A stretch of 64,000 nt of DNA from an uncultured Marinicella sp. (GCA_947502595.1 CANNAM010000003.1:234722-298721), one strand, 5' to 3'. Shown: positions 36,053 to 46,804, counted from the stretch's first letter. A program made the numbers and translations. The notes: a model not told the origin generated them from the letters alone.

Positions 36053-39000
36053 CTAAATTTGCATCATTGATTCTTTCAACACAGTTTCAAGCCTGATCAA
36101 CAGTTCGTTGGCATGCGCTTGTGTGAATGTAATGGGTGGTTTGATTTTAATCACATTATGATCTGGTCCATCTGTGCTGATTAATACACCCAGCTCACGC
36201 ATGCGATCGGCCAAATATTGTGCCTGTTTAGGCAACGGTTGTAAGTCAGTATCACACAATTCAAAACCCAAAAACAAACCTTGTCCCCTGATGTCTTTGA
36301 TAATTGGAAACCCCCTCATCAACTGCTGTAATTTAAGCTGCAGGTATTGACCAACCTGTAAAGCGTTTTGTTGTAGGTTGTTGGTTTTGAGCTCATGTAA
36401 AACTGCTTGACCAATCCGTGCGGATACAGGGTTGCCACCAAAGGTATTGAAATACTCCATGCCGTTGGCAAATCGATCAGCCACTTCACGGGTACAAACC
36501 ACCACCGCCAAAGGATGGCCATTGCCAATAGGCTTACCAATGGTTACGATATCAGGTATTACATCATGGGCTTCAAAAGCCCAAAAATGACTGCCTATAC
36601 GGCCACAACCTACTTGCACTTCATCTGCAATGCACACACCACCAGCTGCTCTTACAGCTTTATAGACTTGGGAAAAATACCCATCTGGCGGTACAATTTG
36701 TCCCCCACAAGAAACAATACTTTCTGCGATAAAAGCCGACAATTGTCGATTTTGAGACTGCAAGCTTTGGATGGCCTTGATGACATAGCCAGCATATTCT
36801 GATGCTGCATCAGCGCCCCGGTGCAAGCCTCTGAAAGTGTCTGGCAGAGGCACAATGTGGGTGCTGTCTGGGGCGCCTTGGCCCCCTTTACCATCGAACT
36901 TATAGGCGCTGATGTCGATACAAGCATTGCTGTTGCCGTGGTAACCTGATTCTAAAGCAATGACCTCTTTACCATCCGAATATGCTTTGGCCATTCGCAA
37001 GGCCAACTCATTGGCTTCCGAACCAGAGTTAACCATGTGCACCACTGACAACTGTTCAGGCAAAGTGGCCAGCAAACTGCGGGTGAACGCCACCACTGCC
37101 GGGTGTAAATATCGGCTGTTGGTATTCAGCACCGCCATCTGTTGTTGTCCAGCCCTGACCACTGCTGGGTTCTCATGCCCCACATGGGCCACATTATTGC
37201 AAGTGTCTAAATACTTTTGCCCATATTGATCAATCAAATAAACATCATCACCGCGCAACATTTGAATGGGTTCGGAATAAGATAAACTCAAAGACTTACC
37301 CAAGTGTTGGTGGCGAAAATCAATCAATTCATGGTTCTCCATTTGCTTGACTACGCCGCTGCTTTTAACCCGAAAAAAGCTCAGTGGATCAGGACACAAA
37401 GCACTCATGACTGGCAGCTCAACAGGCCTACAGGCGCCGGGAAAATCATCTTGAAAACCGAGTAAATCATGGATGACTTGGAAATGTAGGTGCGAACTCC
37501 ACCCGCCATTTTCATGCGATGCGCCTACCCAAGCCAACAAATCACCACTTTCAAGCCAATCACCAAGCTGGTGTAGCGCCAATGTTGATCTTGATAAATG
37601 GCCATATAAAGTGTAAAAAACACCACCAGCGTAGCTGTGTTCCAAGATGATGGTTGGACCATAATCACGTGGCCGGTCGTGGTCTTTAAGGGCCACAACC
37701 TTGCCAGCCAATGGTGCTTGGATAGTCGTCTGAGCTGGCAACCATATATCCAACCCTAAATGCATGGTGCGGTACTCTTTACCCGAATTGCCTTCGAAAC
37801 TGAAAGCATCCGAAGCGTAAAACGAACGGGCCTCTAAGTATCCACCAGCTAAAAATTCAGTGGGGTGTTGAACCTGCAACTGCTGCATTTTAAACAATTG
37901 CTCTGCGTGGTTTTCATAACCAGCAGCAACTCCCAACAAAGTACTGCCAACACCAAGGTCTACCGCCAAAACTCCCAGCTTATCAGTGTGTTCAGGGAAC
38001 ATGTCTACCAAACTCAGTGCACAGTCGTTTAAATGGAGTTGCAGCTGTTTTTGCTTAGGGTGAACACTGTATCCACAGGCGTGTCGAAAGGTAAAATAGG
38101 CCAGTTGAGCCGGTGTTTTACGCCATATATCCAATAACTGCCAAGCTGCTTGTTCACTGACTGTTTTGTAGTCATTATCCGGATGTTGTTGCTGCGCAAT
38201 ATGAGATTGCGTCACACTTACTGCCAAGCGCATGCCAATTAAGTGATACAGGTGCAATAATTCTGCTGCTTCCAATGGGTAAACTTGATGGTACCCAGCA
38301 ACAACCGCTGCCGCTGCTGCCAGCGGGTCCGGCTTATCCATCAATGCATATGCACAAACAATTGCCAGCTCATTAATTAATTGAGTTTTACAGGCATCAC
38401 CAAAATCAATAAAACCGTTTACTGAATTTGAGTTCAATACAATATTGTGATCATTCAAATCATTATGAATCACTTGGCACCGCAGTTGTTGATAACTGTG
38501 CTGATGCTGTTCAAAAAGGGCGGTGAAATGCACCAATACTTCACGCTTAGCGGCTGATAATTCTTTGAAATAGGATTTAATCCACAGTGCATGCGCTAAA
38601 TCCCAAGCCTGTTCGGGTTTGGCTACTCGACACTCAAAATGAACCAGCAGTTGATCTAACTCAGCAGCTTGTTGACCCAAATTGTGCAACAATCGATTGT
38701 TGTGTGGTGCATGGTTTGACCACAAGTCACCTTCTACCCAACTCAAAACCCGCATCAGACATTGTTCACCACTGGCCGTTTCACACACTGTCAGCCACTG
38801 CTTATCTCGATTTAAAATTGGTAGTGGCAGTTGTATGTCCTGCAACTTATTCGATGCCAAATGGCACATCAAAGCTTGCTCAAATACAAAAGTTTCGACA
38901 GTCTTGTCTTGACTGATTTTTACAGTCCAAATTTCATCGCCTTGTTGAAACATAAAATTACAATCTTCATCACCAACCAAAGGTGTCAACTGACCACTGA

Positions 39001-39064
39001 CTTGGTGATAAAGCTGTAACCAATCAGCTACTTGTGCTGTGGTAATGCGAGGCAAACTTTTCAT
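36053..39064 (-). CDS. Kinase (APH) - M23 peptidase - class III aminotransferase fusion
   Basis: 1003 residues in three parts. (1) About 1-330: aminoglycoside/choline-kinase fold with HNDLNDHN (near 200) and FIDFGDA. (2) About 400-560: an M23-type domain with HLGLD (near 433), YGHLSRS and HLHFQ (near 525), which includes the zinc ligands of this fold. (3) About 590-1003: a class III PLP aminotransferase with the PLP lysine in [11 protein letters not shown] (near 843) and [15 protein letters not shown]. The last part is closest to the human AGXT2L1/ethanolamine-phosphate phospho-lyase group. A two-step kinase plus lyase acting on an amino alcohol or hydroxylysine is a reasonable inference; the purpose of the M23 part is not clear. 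The fusion is known in other bacteria. Confidence 0.85.
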   Translation of the reverse strand: MKSLPRITTAQVADWLQLYHQVSGQLTPLVGDEDCNFMFQQGDEIWTVKISQDKTVETFVFEQALMCHLASNKLQDIQLPLPILNRDKQWLTVCETASGEQCLMRVLSWVEGDLWSNHAPHNNRLLHNLGQQAAELDQLLVHFECRVAKPEQAWDLAHALWIKSYFKELSAAKREVLVHFTALFEQHQHSYQQLRCQVIHNDLNDHNIVLNSNSVNGFIDFGDACKTQLINELAIVCAYALMDKPDPLAAAAAVVAGYHQVYPLEAAELLHLYHLIGMRLAVSVTQSHIAQQQHPDNDYKTVSEQAAWQLLDIWRKTPAQLAYFTFRHACGYSVHPKQKQLQLHLNDCALSLVDMFPEHTDKLGVLAVDLGVGSTLLGVAAGYENHAEQLFKMQQLQVQHPTEFLAGGYLEARSFYASDAFSFEGNSGKEYRTMHLGLDIWLPAQTTIQAPLAGKVVALKDHDRPRDYGPTIILEHSYAGGVFYTLYGHLSRSTLALHQLGDWLESGDLLAWVGASHENGGWSSHLHFQVIHDLLGFQDDFPGACRPVELPVMSALCPDPLSFFRVKSSGVVKQMENHELIDFRHQHLGKSLSLSYSEPIQMLRGDDVYLIDQYGQKYLDTCNNVAHVGHENPAVVRAGQQQMAVLNTNSRYLHPAVVAFTRSLLATLPEQLSVVHMVNSGSEANELALRMAKAYSDGKEVIALESGYHGNSNACIDISAYKFDGKGGQGAPDSTHIVPLPDTFRGLHRGADAASEYAGYVIKAIQSLQSQNRQLSAFIAESIVSCGGQIVPPDGYFSQVYKAVRAAGGVCIADEVQVGCGRIGSHFWAFEAHDVIPDIVTIGKPIGNGHPLAVVVCTREVADRFANGMEYFNTFGGNPVSARIGQAVLHELKTNNLQQNALQVGQYLQLKLQQLMRGFPIIKDIRGQGLFLGFELCDTDLQPLPKQAQYLADRMRELGVLISTDGPDHNVIKIKPPITFTQAHANELLIRLETVLKESMMQI

Positions 39065-39134
39065 ACAATATATCCAACATGCGGGTGGTTTTTTTGGTAT
39101 TGTAATGGAAGTACTTAAATTTAATGGTTGTTAT

Positions 39135-40139
39135 ATGAAAAAGTTATTATTATTGCTGTGTTTATCAGGAGGTGTAGCCATGGCCGCAGAACAAAACATT
39201 GCTATTGTGATTCATGGTGGGGCTGGCACCATTGAGCGTGATCAACTGAGTTCAGCACAAGAACATGAAATCAAGCAGGCTTTACAAGCTGCCTTAGACG
39301 CAGGCTATGCTGTACTCGAACAAGGTGGCGACTCAACCCAAAGCATTATTGCAGCCATTAAAGTGATGGAAAACTCACCGCATTTTAATGCCGGTAAAGG
39401 CGCTGTATACACCAAACCTGGTACCCATGAGCTGGACGCCTCTATTATGCGCGGCAATGACTTAGAAGCGGGTGCAGTGGCGGGCGTCACCAGCACCAAA
39501 AACCCCATTTTAGCAGCTGAACAAGTAATGCTTAATTCTCCGCATGTGATGTTGGCCGGCATCGGTGCCGATACATTTTCCAAACTCAAAGGCCTAGAAC
39601 AGGTAGAAAACAGCTATTTTGATACGGCAGCAAGGCTCAAAGCATGGCAAGAAGTCGACAGTAAAACCAAGGCCAAACAGGCCGACCAAGCTGCTCACCA
39701 AGACGTGCTAGATGTTGAGTTTAAATTTGGCACCGTTGGCGCAGTTGCGGTAGACATGAATGGTGATATTGCTGCTGGCACATCCACTGGTGGTATGACT
39801 TATAAGGCCTGGGGCCGAGTTGGGGATTCTCCTGTGATTGGCGCTGGCACTTATGCTGATAACCGCAGTTGTGGCATTTCTGCCACTGGTCATGGTGAGT
39901 TTTTTATACGTTATGCCGTAGCTCATGACATTTGTGCCCGGGTACGGTATCAAAACAAGTCATTACAACAAGCGGCCAAAGAAGTAATCATGGATGAACT
40001 CAATAAAGTGGGTGGTGCTGGTGGCATCATCGGCATGGACCCTGCTGGCCAACCGGTAATGGTATTCAACACCGCTGGCATGTACAGAGGCTTTAAAACC
40101 CAAACCTCATCGCAGGTAGCAATCTATGGTGACGAGTAA
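39135..40139 (+). CDS. iaaA: Periplasmic isoaspartyl peptidase / L-asparaginase
   Basis: 334 residues from the ATG at 39135, chosen because it begins a good signal peptide (MKKLLLLLCLSGGVAMAA). The N-terminal nucleophile family is shown by VIHGGAGTIERDQLS and by GTVGAVAVD, where autocleavage before Thr makes the nucleophile. GTSTGGMTYKAWGRVGDSPVIGAG follows with the substrate loop. It removes iso-aspartyl residues from peptides and hydrolyses asparagine. With a signal peptide it acts in the periplasm, as a peptide scavenger would. A bidirectional terminator closes the gene. Confidence 0.9.
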   Translation: MKKLLLLLCLSGGVAMAAEQNIAIVIHGGAGTIERDQLSSAQEHEIKQALQAALDAGYAVLEQGGDSTQSIIAAIKVMENSPHFNAGKGAVYTKPGTHELDASIMRGNDLEAGAVAGVTSTKNPILAAEQVMLNSPHVMLAGIGADTFSKLKGLEQVENSYFDTAARLKAWQEVDSKTKAKQADQAAHQDVLDVEFKFGTVGAVAVDMNGDIAAGTSTGGMTYKAWGRVGDSPVIGAGTYADNRSCGISATGHGEFFIRYAVAHDICARVRYQNKSLQQAAKEVIMDELNKVGGAGGIIGMDPAGQPVMVFNTAGMYRGFKTQTSSQVAIYGDE

Positions 40140-40140
40140 G

Positions 40141-40186
40141 GATTAACAAAAGGCTTTGGCACTGAATGAGCCTCAGCCTTTTAATC
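40141..40186. terminator. Convergent terminator after iaaA
   Basis: GATTAA-c-AAAAGGCT (40141-40155) and AGCCTTTTAATC (40175-40186) pair, with an inner GGC/GCC stem. It lies between two convergent genes and has A- and T-rich flanks, so it can stop both. Confidence 0.7.
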
Positions 40187-40201
40187 ACTAATTTTGTCAA
40201 T

Positions 40202-40603
40202 TTACTTCACATCATAAACTACAACTTGCCAGTCTTTTTGCTCAGCACTTGAAGCATCAAATCCTATATAATATGTCTTATCGGCTGTCACCTGTACTTG
40301 CAAATTATTATTGTCTTGATTTAGCCCCCGACGTTGTTCCTTGGTAAAAACCTGATGAGCATAATCAACATTTAACAATGAAGCAAAACCAAGCTGGTAT
40401 TCACCAGGTTTTAGCCAAACTGCACCAGTCTGTATATCAACGTTTTCACCATTGATCGTGGTTAAACGTACTGGGTAAATTTGCTTTGCGGCAACTGAGT
40501 AACTCAACACCAACTTCGCAGAATCACCCTTGGGAGAGGCAAAATCAAACCCGAATGCTGCGGTGGAAATTAAAAGTGTGAAAATCAATGTAATGGCTTG
40601 CAT
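40202..40603 (-). CDS. Hypothetical secreted protein
   Basis: 133 residues from the ATG at 40603, which has AGGAG seven bases upstream; the longer frame to 40630 is rejected. A signal peptide ends near AAFG-FD (residue 18). The mature protein is beta-rich and includes GAVWLKPGEYQLGFAS and the strands near DKTYYIGFDA, reminiscent of small DUF2057-like or carboxypeptidase-regulatory folds, but I cannot assign a family. Convergent with iaaA. Confidence 0.6.
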   Translation of the reverse strand: MQAITLIFTLLISTAAFGFDFASPKGDSAKLVLSYSVAAKQIYPVRLTTINGENVDIQTGAVWLKPGEYQLGFASLLNVDYAHQVFTKEQRRGLNQDNNNLQVQVTADKTYYIGFDASSAEQKDWQVVVYDVK

Positions 40604-40715
40604 ATTTGGCTCCTGATATTTTCTGAACACACCCTATACTTTACACCAGTAAAACTGAATACAAGGTGAACTACTTCAACAATTCAACACCCAGTAATTA
40701 CCAAACCAGTCCACC

Positions 40716-43127
40716 TTACAACAAATACAGAATACTGTGCCTGATACGGCGAGACAGAATGATTTTAGCACCTTCATACATTGGCTCTAAATTTTCAGAA
40801 TGTATCAATTTGCCTGCAGCATCGGTGCTGATGATTTGTTCTTGTTTCAAAACTGAAATGAATTGCCTGAACAGGTTTTTATCGAAAAAATCAGGCGAAT
40901 TGAATTCATACAACAAAGACAGTTGACTGGCCACCTGATGACACAAAGACTCCAGCTCATTGCTGTTCAGCGTGGCTGAGCCACGTTTTTTCAACAACCC
41001 GATAACAATGAAAAATCGCTCATAAGTTTGCATCAACGCATTCGCCAACACCCTTAGATTAGCCGCTTGTAAAGAGCCGCCTTTGTGTCTTTCCAAATTA
41101 CGCCCAACCGAAACCAATAAATCCAGCTCCTTGAGCATACCTAAAGTTTTTCGACCGTACTCTACAAACTCTTCACGCGTCCATTTAAGAAACAGTTCAT
41201 TTTTTATAAATGGGTAAACAATGGCCATCATCCGCAGTACTTCTCGCCGCGGATGCTTCAGGTCATTGACAAAAAACATGGCTATAAAAGAACTGGCGGC
41301 AAAAAGATGTAAAACGTTGTTGCGGTAATAGGTCATTAAGACCCCCATCTCTTCTTTGACTTGAATCACATCGCCAAGTGGGTGTTGTACGCGCTGAATA
41401 AAACCCAAAAATATGCCTTTCTCAATGATTTCCTCAACCGATAAATCGGTCACAGTAGTGCGCTCCGAATAAGGCTGTTTAAGGATAATATTTTTATACA
41501 GCTCTATCTGCGCTTTGAGGTTGTCTTCCGAAGCCGCACGATTGGGCGTGGAAAGTAACGTCACAGCCAAAAAATTAATCGGGTTAACATGCGAAGCCTC
41601 ATTGATGTGGGTCAATATTTCAGTACCCGCTTCTGACACCACGTTTTTAAACCATTGGGGTTTCTCTTTGACATCAAGTTTGATGTTGCGCCAATCAGGT
41701 TTGTGTCGGTCTAATATGTCATCTAACTCTATCGGCTCGGCAAAGTTTACTGTTAACCTACCATAGTCTTCTTTCAACAATTTAATGGTCTTAAATAGAC
41801 CGCCTATGGACTCTTTACGTTTGCCTTTACCACCCAATTCATTCTTGTAAGACGCACCTTCCATCAACTTTTCATAATTTAAAGATGAAGGCACAAACAC
41901 CAATGGCTTGCTGCGTTCATTCAAATAACTGCGAACCGTCATAGCCAACATGCCGGCTTTGGGGTGTAATAATCGACCGGTTCTGGAGCGAGTGCCTTCA
42001 ATAAAATACTCAATCGAAACACCATGGGTAATCAAAGAGCTCAAATATTCTGAAAAAATGGTCGAATACAACACTGAATTGAATGAGCGACGTAAAAAGA
42101 ACGCACCCGAACCTCTGAGCAATCGGCCCACCACCGGCAAATTGAGGTTAATTCCTGCGGCGATATGCGGCGGCACAATACCGCGTTCATACAATGAGTA
42201 TGACAAAATCAAATAATCAATATGACTGCGGTGACATGGGGTATAGATGATCTCCTTTTCTGTGGCCAAGTTTCTGAGTTCATCAAAAAAATTTAATTTC
42301 ACACCATCATAAACTTTGGTCCAAAACCACCTGAATATACCACTCATGAACTTAATGGCCGAATAAGAGTAATCTGCAGCAATTTCTTTGATGATTTTCT
42401 GCGCTTCTTTTTCAGCTTTTTCAAACGGCATCTTACGCCTTTCTGCATAAGCAGCGATTTCTTGCTGCACAATAGGTCGTTTGATGATATTTTTGGCTAT
42501 GGTTCTGCGGTGTGATAAATCCCTGCCAACCACTGAAGTTTTTACCCGATTGTTATGTAGTCGCAATACCCTAGACAACTTATGGGCCATTTTTTCTGGC
42601 TCATTTTGCGTGTCCAAGGCTTGATTCACTACAATCGGCTGACTGAGTCTGATCAAAGTATGCTTACCATGAATCAAAAATGAAATGAACTTTCTGAAGC
42701 GGCCGGTGATGCCCCAACGTTCAGAAAAGATGGCTTTAAAAAAACCATGGTCACGGTTTGGAGCACGTCCCAAAAACACTGCAATTGGGATCAGCTGTAA
42801 CTGTTTTGAATGATCTGCTTGAATTTGTTTTATGACCACTGACAGTTGGTTTTCAAATTCTTTGTAATCAATTTTTTGATTCCAAAAACCCACTGTTTTT
42901 TCTGATGCAAGGATGCTTTTGTTTAACTTAAACTCAGGATCAAGTTCAAAGGGTTTAGGCAAATTACCGCGCTTGATTTCTTCCCACAAGATACTACGCG
43001 AAACTTTAGATTCGCTGGATAATACATATACAAAGGGCATATCAGAATCAATCCCCAAGCTCTTTAGCTTGGTTGGACTGTATTCCACCTTGACCCGCAG
43101 GTACAGTAATTTACTCAGGATTGACAT
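40716..43127 (-). CDS. plsB: Glycerol-3-phosphate 1-O-acyltransferase PlsB
   Basis: 803 residues, near the 807 of E. coli PlsB. This peripheral inner-membrane enzyme acylates glycerol-3-phosphate, the first step in phospholipid synthesis. The four acyltransferase blocks are present: PCHRSHIDYLILS (catalytic HxxxxD), GSGAFFLRRSF, YFIEGTRSRTG and LVFVPSSLNYEKLMEG. The long N-terminal and C-terminal helical regions are family-typical. It is monocistronic as far as I can see, with an unrelated lipoprotein gene and a terminator upstream. Confidence 0.96.
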   Translation of the reverse strand: MSILSKLLYLRVKVEYSPTKLKSLGIDSDMPFVYVLSSESKVSRSILWEEIKRGNLPKPFELDPEFKLNKSILASEKTVGFWNQKIDYKEFENQLSVVIKQIQADHSKQLQLIPIAVFLGRAPNRDHGFFKAIFSERWGITGRFRKFISFLIHGKHTLIRLSQPIVVNQALDTQNEPEKMAHKLSRVLRLHNNRVKTSVVGRDLSHRRTIAKNIIKRPIVQQEIAAYAERRKMPFEKAEKEAQKIIKEIAADYSYSAIKFMSGIFRWFWTKVYDGVKLNFFDELRNLATEKEIIYTPCHRSHIDYLILSYSLYERGIVPPHIAAGINLNLPVVGRLLRGSGAFFLRRSFNSVLYSTIFSEYLSSLITHGVSIEYFIEGTRSRTGRLLHPKAGMLAMTVRSYLNERSKPLVFVPSSLNYEKLMEGASYKNELGGKGKRKESIGGLFKTIKLLKEDYGRLTVNFAEPIELDDILDRHKPDWRNIKLDVKEKPQWFKNVVSEAGTEILTHINEASHVNPINFLAVTLLSTPNRAASEDNLKAQIELYKNIILKQPYSERTTVTDLSVEEIIEKGIFLGFIQRVQHPLGDVIQVKEEMGVLMTYYRNNVLHLFAASSFIAMFFVNDLKHPRREVLRMMAIVYPFIKNELFLKWTREEFVEYGRKTLGMLKELDLLVSVGRNLERHKGGSLQAANLRVLANALMQTYERFFIVIGLLKKRGSATLNSNELESLCHQVASQLSLLYEFNSPDFFDKNLFRQFISVLKQEQIISTDAAGKLIHSENLEPMYEGAKIILSRRIRHSILYLL

Positions 43128-43164
43128 CAGTTAATTTTATACTATTTAGTTGGCAAATGTTGCA

Positions 43165-43195
43165 GCAAAAAAAGGGCCGTAACCGACCCTTTTAT
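43165..43195 (-). terminator. Terminator of the lipoprotein gene
   Basis: AAAAGGGCCG and CGACCCTTTT (one internal mismatch) around a four-base loop, with an A-run on the plus strand that becomes a T-run on the minus strand. It lies between the plsB start and the stop of the upstream gene. Confidence 0.7.
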
Positions 43196-43215
43196 TTACT
43201 TTTGGCTGTGTAGAA

Positions 43216-44049
43216 TTATTTTTCGCCTACCCAAACACCATCCTTCTTAACCATTGTCATGACTTGTTTAACTTCTTCGCCAAACACATCAAAACTGACA
43301 TTCATGGTGGCTTTATCGCCTTGTACATCAACAGTATCTACTTCGACTGAGTTCAACATATCATCCATAGAGATTCCATAAGCACCCAATACATTTTTAA
43401 CCCCTGCAAAAACAACAGATCCTTTTTCTAAAGCTTGGTCAAAATTCATATTCTGTACTTCATCCAAAGAAGTCATGTCTAAAGCTTTGGCGGTACTGAC
43501 CACAGCAGCGATGGCTGCTTTGGTTTTTTCTTCGCTTAAAATATCATTTTCACCGGCCCAATCCATGGCTGCACCTACAATTGTAGCTGCTGAATCACGC
43601 TGTGCTTCTGGCAACATAGGATTGCTTTTAATGCCTTGTAACACCTGATCTTTACCCATCATTAACATCATAGGTAACATGGCTCTAGCTTGCTCCAATT
43701 GTGGCGCCGCCATTGCGTACAGGTTTTCTTCTGCACCATCAGCAGTCAGCATACCAATGGTTTGAGCAAATTGTGCTTTATCCGCTTCAGAAATATTTGT
43801 GGTCTTGTTGTTTTCAAACTCTGTCACCAACTCATTGTATTGCTCCTCAGTCAATGAGTTTTTAATTAATGAAGCAAGATCATTGGATTTCATTGCTGCC
43901 ACAGATGCCATGAACGCACCATCAGGCGTATTGGTATCTAATTGAGCGATTGCTTTGGCAGCTGAATTAGCACCTTCATCACCGCCACAGGCAGCCAATC
44001 CGAACATCGCAATCATCATCAGCGATAAAATTTTTGTGTATTTACTCAT
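43216..44049 (-). CDS. Hypothetical lipoprotein
   Basis: 277 residues with a clear lipoprotein signal (MMIAMFGLAAC-GGD; Cys near residue 21). The mature part is acidic, alanine- and methionine-rich and helical for about 180 residues; it ends with a beta hairpin module (VQGDKATMNVSFDVFGEE, then VKKDGVWVGEK) that resembles the short DUF4878/NTF2-like tails of many lipoproteins. Function unknown. It has its own terminator and lies downstream of hslU after a 72-base gap without a strong stop signal, so read-through from hslVU is possible. Confidence 0.75.
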   Translation of the reverse strand: MSKYTKILSLMMIAMFGLAACGGDEGANSAAKAIAQLDTNTPDGAFMASVAAMKSNDLASLIKNSLTEEQYNELVTEFENNKTTNISEADKAQFAQTIGMLTADGAEENLYAMAAPQLEQARAMLPMMLMMGKDQVLQGIKSNPMLPEAQRDSAATIVGAAMDWAGENDILSEEKTKAAIAAVVSTAKALDMTSLDEVQNMNFDQALEKGSVVFAGVKNVLGAYGISMDDMLNSVEVDTVDVQGDKATMNVSFDVFGEEVKQVMTMVKKDGVWVGEK

Positions 44050-44121
44050 GGTGTTCCTCTTCTGAAATATATTATAAAGCAGCGTATTATCTCTTTATTG
44101 TGACCAATACTCAACAATACT

Positions 44122-45450
44122 CTACAAAATGTAACGACTCAGGTCTTCATCTTCAGACAATTCACCGACCGCTTGATCCACATGCTCTGCATCAATGATG
44201 TACTCCTGACCAGATTTATCCGCCGCATCAAATGCCACTTCATCCAGTATTTTTTCCAACACTGTGTGCAATCTTCTGGCACCAATGTTCTCGGTTTTCT
44301 CATTCACCGACCAAGAAATTTCAGCAATGCGCTTGATGCCCTCATCGGTGAACTGCAAATCAACATCCTCAGTACCAATCAAAGCCTTGTACTGTTCGGT
44401 TAATGAATGCTCAGGTTCAGTTAAAATTCGTTCGAAATCTTCACTGCTTAACGCCCTCAGTTCCACCCGAATAGGCAGTCTGCCTTGTAATTCGGGAATT
44501 AAATCTGATGGCTTACTTAAATGGAAGGCACCAGATGCGATGAATAAAATATAATCGGTTTTGATTGGGCCGTACTTGGTGTTCACCACTGAACCCTCAA
44601 TCATCGGCAACAAATCTCGCTGCACACCTTCTCGCGACACTTGACCTGAACTGCTGCTCATGCCTCCGCTGTTAGCGACTTTATCTATTTCATCAATAAA
44701 AACAATGCCATTTTGCTCAGCTTGACTCATGGCTTGTTGACGTATCTCTTCTTCATTCACTAATTTTTGCGCTTCTTGTTCTGCCAATATTGGCAGTGCT
44801 GCTTTGATGCTGAGTTTCTTGGTTTGATGTTTTTTCTTACCCAGATTCTCGAACATACTTTGTAATTGGTCGGTCATTTCTTCCATGCCAGGGGGGCCCA
44901 TGATATCAACACCCATGTTCATATTGACCTTGATTTCAATTTCCTTGTCATCCAACTTGCCTTCACGCAAACGGGTTAAAAACTTGGCTCGGGTGTTGGA
45001 ATCATCTACAGCTTCTCCAGGAATGGGTGATTCTCTGGTAGGCAACAAGTAATCCAATACCCTTTGCTCGGCAGCATCTTCGGCTTTTTTAGTCACTTGT
45101 TTCATCGCTGCTTCTCGGGTGCGCTTCATAGAAGACTCAACCAAGTCACGGATGATGGATTCAACATCCTTGCCAACATAGCCCACTTCAGTGAATTTGG
45201 TGGCCTCTACTTTAATAAATGGTGCATCAGCCAAAATTGCCAACCGCCTTGCTATTTCAGTTTTGCCCACTCCAGTAGGGCCAATCATCAAGATATTTTT
45301 AGGAGTGATTTCTTTGGCCATAGCATCATCCAACTGCATGCGGCGCCAACGGTTACGCAGTGCAATGGCCACCGCCCTTTTGGCGTTGTGTTGACCAATG
45401 ATGTGTTTGTCCAACTCTTGGACAATTTCTCTGGGAGTCATGTTCGACAT
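44122..45450 (-). CDS. hslU: ATP-dependent protease ATPase subunit HslU
   Basis: 442 residues, as usual. The AAA+ unfoldase of the HslUV protease in the cytoplasm. [24 protein letters not shown] opens the protein, Walker A is [15 protein letters not shown], Walker B lies in [11 protein letters not shown], and the pore loop GYVGKD is intact. The C-terminal EDLSRYIL matches the conserved tail that docks into HslV. It starts 10 bases after hslV and shares its heat-shock-type promoter. Confidence 0.97.
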   Translation of the reverse strand: MSNMTPREIVQELDKHIIGQHNAKRAVAIALRNRWRRMQLDDAMAKEITPKNILMIGPTGVGKTEIARRLAILADAPFIKVEATKFTEVGYVGKDVESIIRDLVESSMKRTREAAMKQVTKKAEDAAEQRVLDYLLPTRESPIPGEAVDDSNTRAKFLTRLREGKLDDKEIEIKVNMNMGVDIMGPPGMEEMTDQLQSMFENLGKKKHQTKKLSIKAALPILAEQEAQKLVNEEEIRQQAMSQAEQNGIVFIDEIDKVANSGGMSSSSGQVSREGVQRDLLPMIEGSVVNTKYGPIKTDYILFIASGAFHLSKPSDLIPELQGRLPIRVELRALSSEDFERILTEPEHSLTEQYKALIGTEDVDLQFTDEGIKRIAEISWSVNEKTENIGARRLHTVLEKILDEVAFDAADKSGQEYIIDAEHVDQAVGELSEDEDLSRYIL

Positions 45451-45460
45451 AATTATTCCT

Positions 45461-46000
45461 TTATAAATCTAAGGTTTCTATGGTTTGGTTGCGGTTGGTA
45501 TAAATACAAATATCTGCCGCTATATTCAGTGCTTTCTTGACCAAGGTTTCAGCTGGCAAGTCGGTGTTGTCGATCAACGCCATGGCCGCTGCTTGAGCAA
45601 AAGGACCGCCTGAACCTATGGCTATCAATCCATGTTCTGGTTCAATCACATCACCGTTTCCAGAAATAATCAGTGAAGTGCTGTGGTCAGCCACTGCCAG
45701 TAGAGCTTCTAAACGACCCAAACGGCGATCGGTGCGCCATTCTTTGGCCATTTCTACCGCGGAGCGCACCAAATGACCTGAGTGTTTTTCTAGCTTAGCT
45801 TCAAACACTTCAAATAAAGTGAAGGCATCAGCTGTTGCGCCAGCAAAGCCTGCCAGCACTTGATCGCGGTAAAGCCTGCGGACTTTACGCGCATTGGATT
45901 TCATCACGGTGTTACCCAAAGTAACTTGTCCGTCCCCGCCTATCACCACTTGTTTATCATCTCGGTAACTGACGATGGTGGTACCGCGGTAGTTATGCAT
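45461..46000 (-). CDS. hslV: ATP-dependent protease peptidase subunit HslV
   Basis: 179 residues from the ATG at 46000; 46012 is an alternative, while 46057 lies in the promoter. The nucleophile is the first Thr of GTTIVSYR, so a short propeptide (MHNYRG) must be removed, as in several other proteobacteria, unlike E. coli where Thr follows Met. [24 protein letters not shown] and [14 protein letters not shown] are highly conserved. HslV forms a double hexamer that degrades misfolded proteins fed by HslU. Confidence 0.96.
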   Translation of the reverse strand: MHNYRGTTIVSYRDDKQVVIGGDGQVTLGNTVMKSNARKVRRLYRDQVLAGFAGATADAFTLFEVFEAKLEKHSGHLVRSAVEMAKEWRTDRRLGRLEALLAVADHSTSLIISGNGDVIEPEHGLIAIGSGGPFAQAAAMALIDNTDLPAETLVKKALNIAADICIYTNRNQTIETLDL

Positions 46001-46042
46001 GGATTCTTTCATGTTTGATTGGTTTGAATGGTAAGTTGCATA

Positions 46043-46071
46043 AGATGGGGTTATCACTTTTAAATTTCAAT
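46043..46071 (-). promoter_or_regulatory. Sigma-32-like heat-shock promoter of hslVU
   Basis: On the minus strand ATTGAAA (46065-46071) and CCCCATCT (46043-46050) are 14 bases apart, close to the RpoH consensus CTTGAAA-N(11-16)-CCCCATnT. It lies about 40 bases before hslV, which is a classic heat-shock operon. Confidence 0.75.
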
Positions 46072-46116
46072 TGCTGCCTTAACAATCTTTTGATAAAGCA
46101 AAAATTCCCTGTCAAA

Positions 46117-46146
46117 AAAAAACACCCCTAGAAAAGGGATGTTTTA
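46117..46146 (-). terminator. Terminator of the YkvA-type gene
   Basis: AACA-cCCCT and AGGGaTGTT arms around a short loop, with nine A on the plus strand (T on the minus strand) at the exit. It separates the upstream gene from the hslV promoter. Confidence 0.75.
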
Positions 46147-46180
46147 TGAGCTTGAATTAGCACTGAGTGATAAAACTTTA

Positions 46181-46696
46181 TCACCATCCTCGGTTGCGTT
46201 TAGATTTCTGGAATCGACGGTTTCTGGCACGACTGACGGCTTCTTGGTCTTTAATACCAGACCAATCTTCTAAACTGAATGGGCCATTTTTGGCATACAC
46301 CAATCTGGCACGACAAAAGTCTTTGTATTCCATCATTTCATCTTCAACCGCATCCATGGTGCCATCAATCACAATACAGTCATCAACATAGCCAATGCCG
46401 GGGATATGGTCTGGAATCACATCATTGTCATCAATGAAGTATTTAATCGTGGCATTGATTTTTTCTTTATTGCTGTCTTGAATCACCCAAGTTTTGTCTT
46501 CAACCATGCTGAGCATCATCTGCAAACAGCCCACTTGATCAATCACATAACCATCATTGACACTGGCCCTGACTTCTGCCACTTTGGCCAACGCCTCTTT
46601 CACGTCATTAGAGTCTATGTTGGTACCATGCTCTTCGATGAATTTATTGAAATGCGCTTTGACTTGGTCATCAATATCTATTGAAATGGTAGCCAT
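46181..46696 (-). CDS. YkvA family (DUF1232) protein
   Basis: 171 residues. The segment IKYFIDDNDVIPDHIPGIGYVDDCIVIDG (shown as IKYFIDDNDVIPDHIPG plus GYVDDCIVI) is the DUF1232/YkvA core. Most members have a membrane helix there, but this one is acidic and apparently soluble. The N-terminus is acidic; the C-terminus is very basic with several Arg and Lys (RARNRRFQKSKRNRGW), so nucleic-acid or membrane-surface contact is possible. Cellular role unknown. It is monocistronic and ends at its own terminator. Confidence 0.75.
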   Translation of the reverse strand: MATISIDIDDQVKAHFNKFIEEHGTNIDSNDVKEALAKVAEVRASVNDGYVIDQVGCLQMMLSMVEDKTWVIQDSNKEKINATIKYFIDDNDVIPDHIPGIGYVDDCIVIDGTMDAVEDEMMEYKDFCRARLVYAKNGPFSLEDWSGIKDQEAVSRARNRRFQKSKRNRGW

Positions 46697-46804
46697 GTTT
46701 AATCCTCTATCAAAATAAATTATTTTAATTTTATGCTGTTTTGAATCAAAATGCCAAAAGTAATCATTTATAATCTTATCTGAGGTTTAACCCCAGGAAA
46801 ACTC

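Noticed and set aside
46001..46057. Upstream in-frame starts for hslV
   Set aside because: 46057 lies within the sigma-32-like promoter; the family start is close to the nucleophile Thr, so 46000 (or 46012) is preferred.
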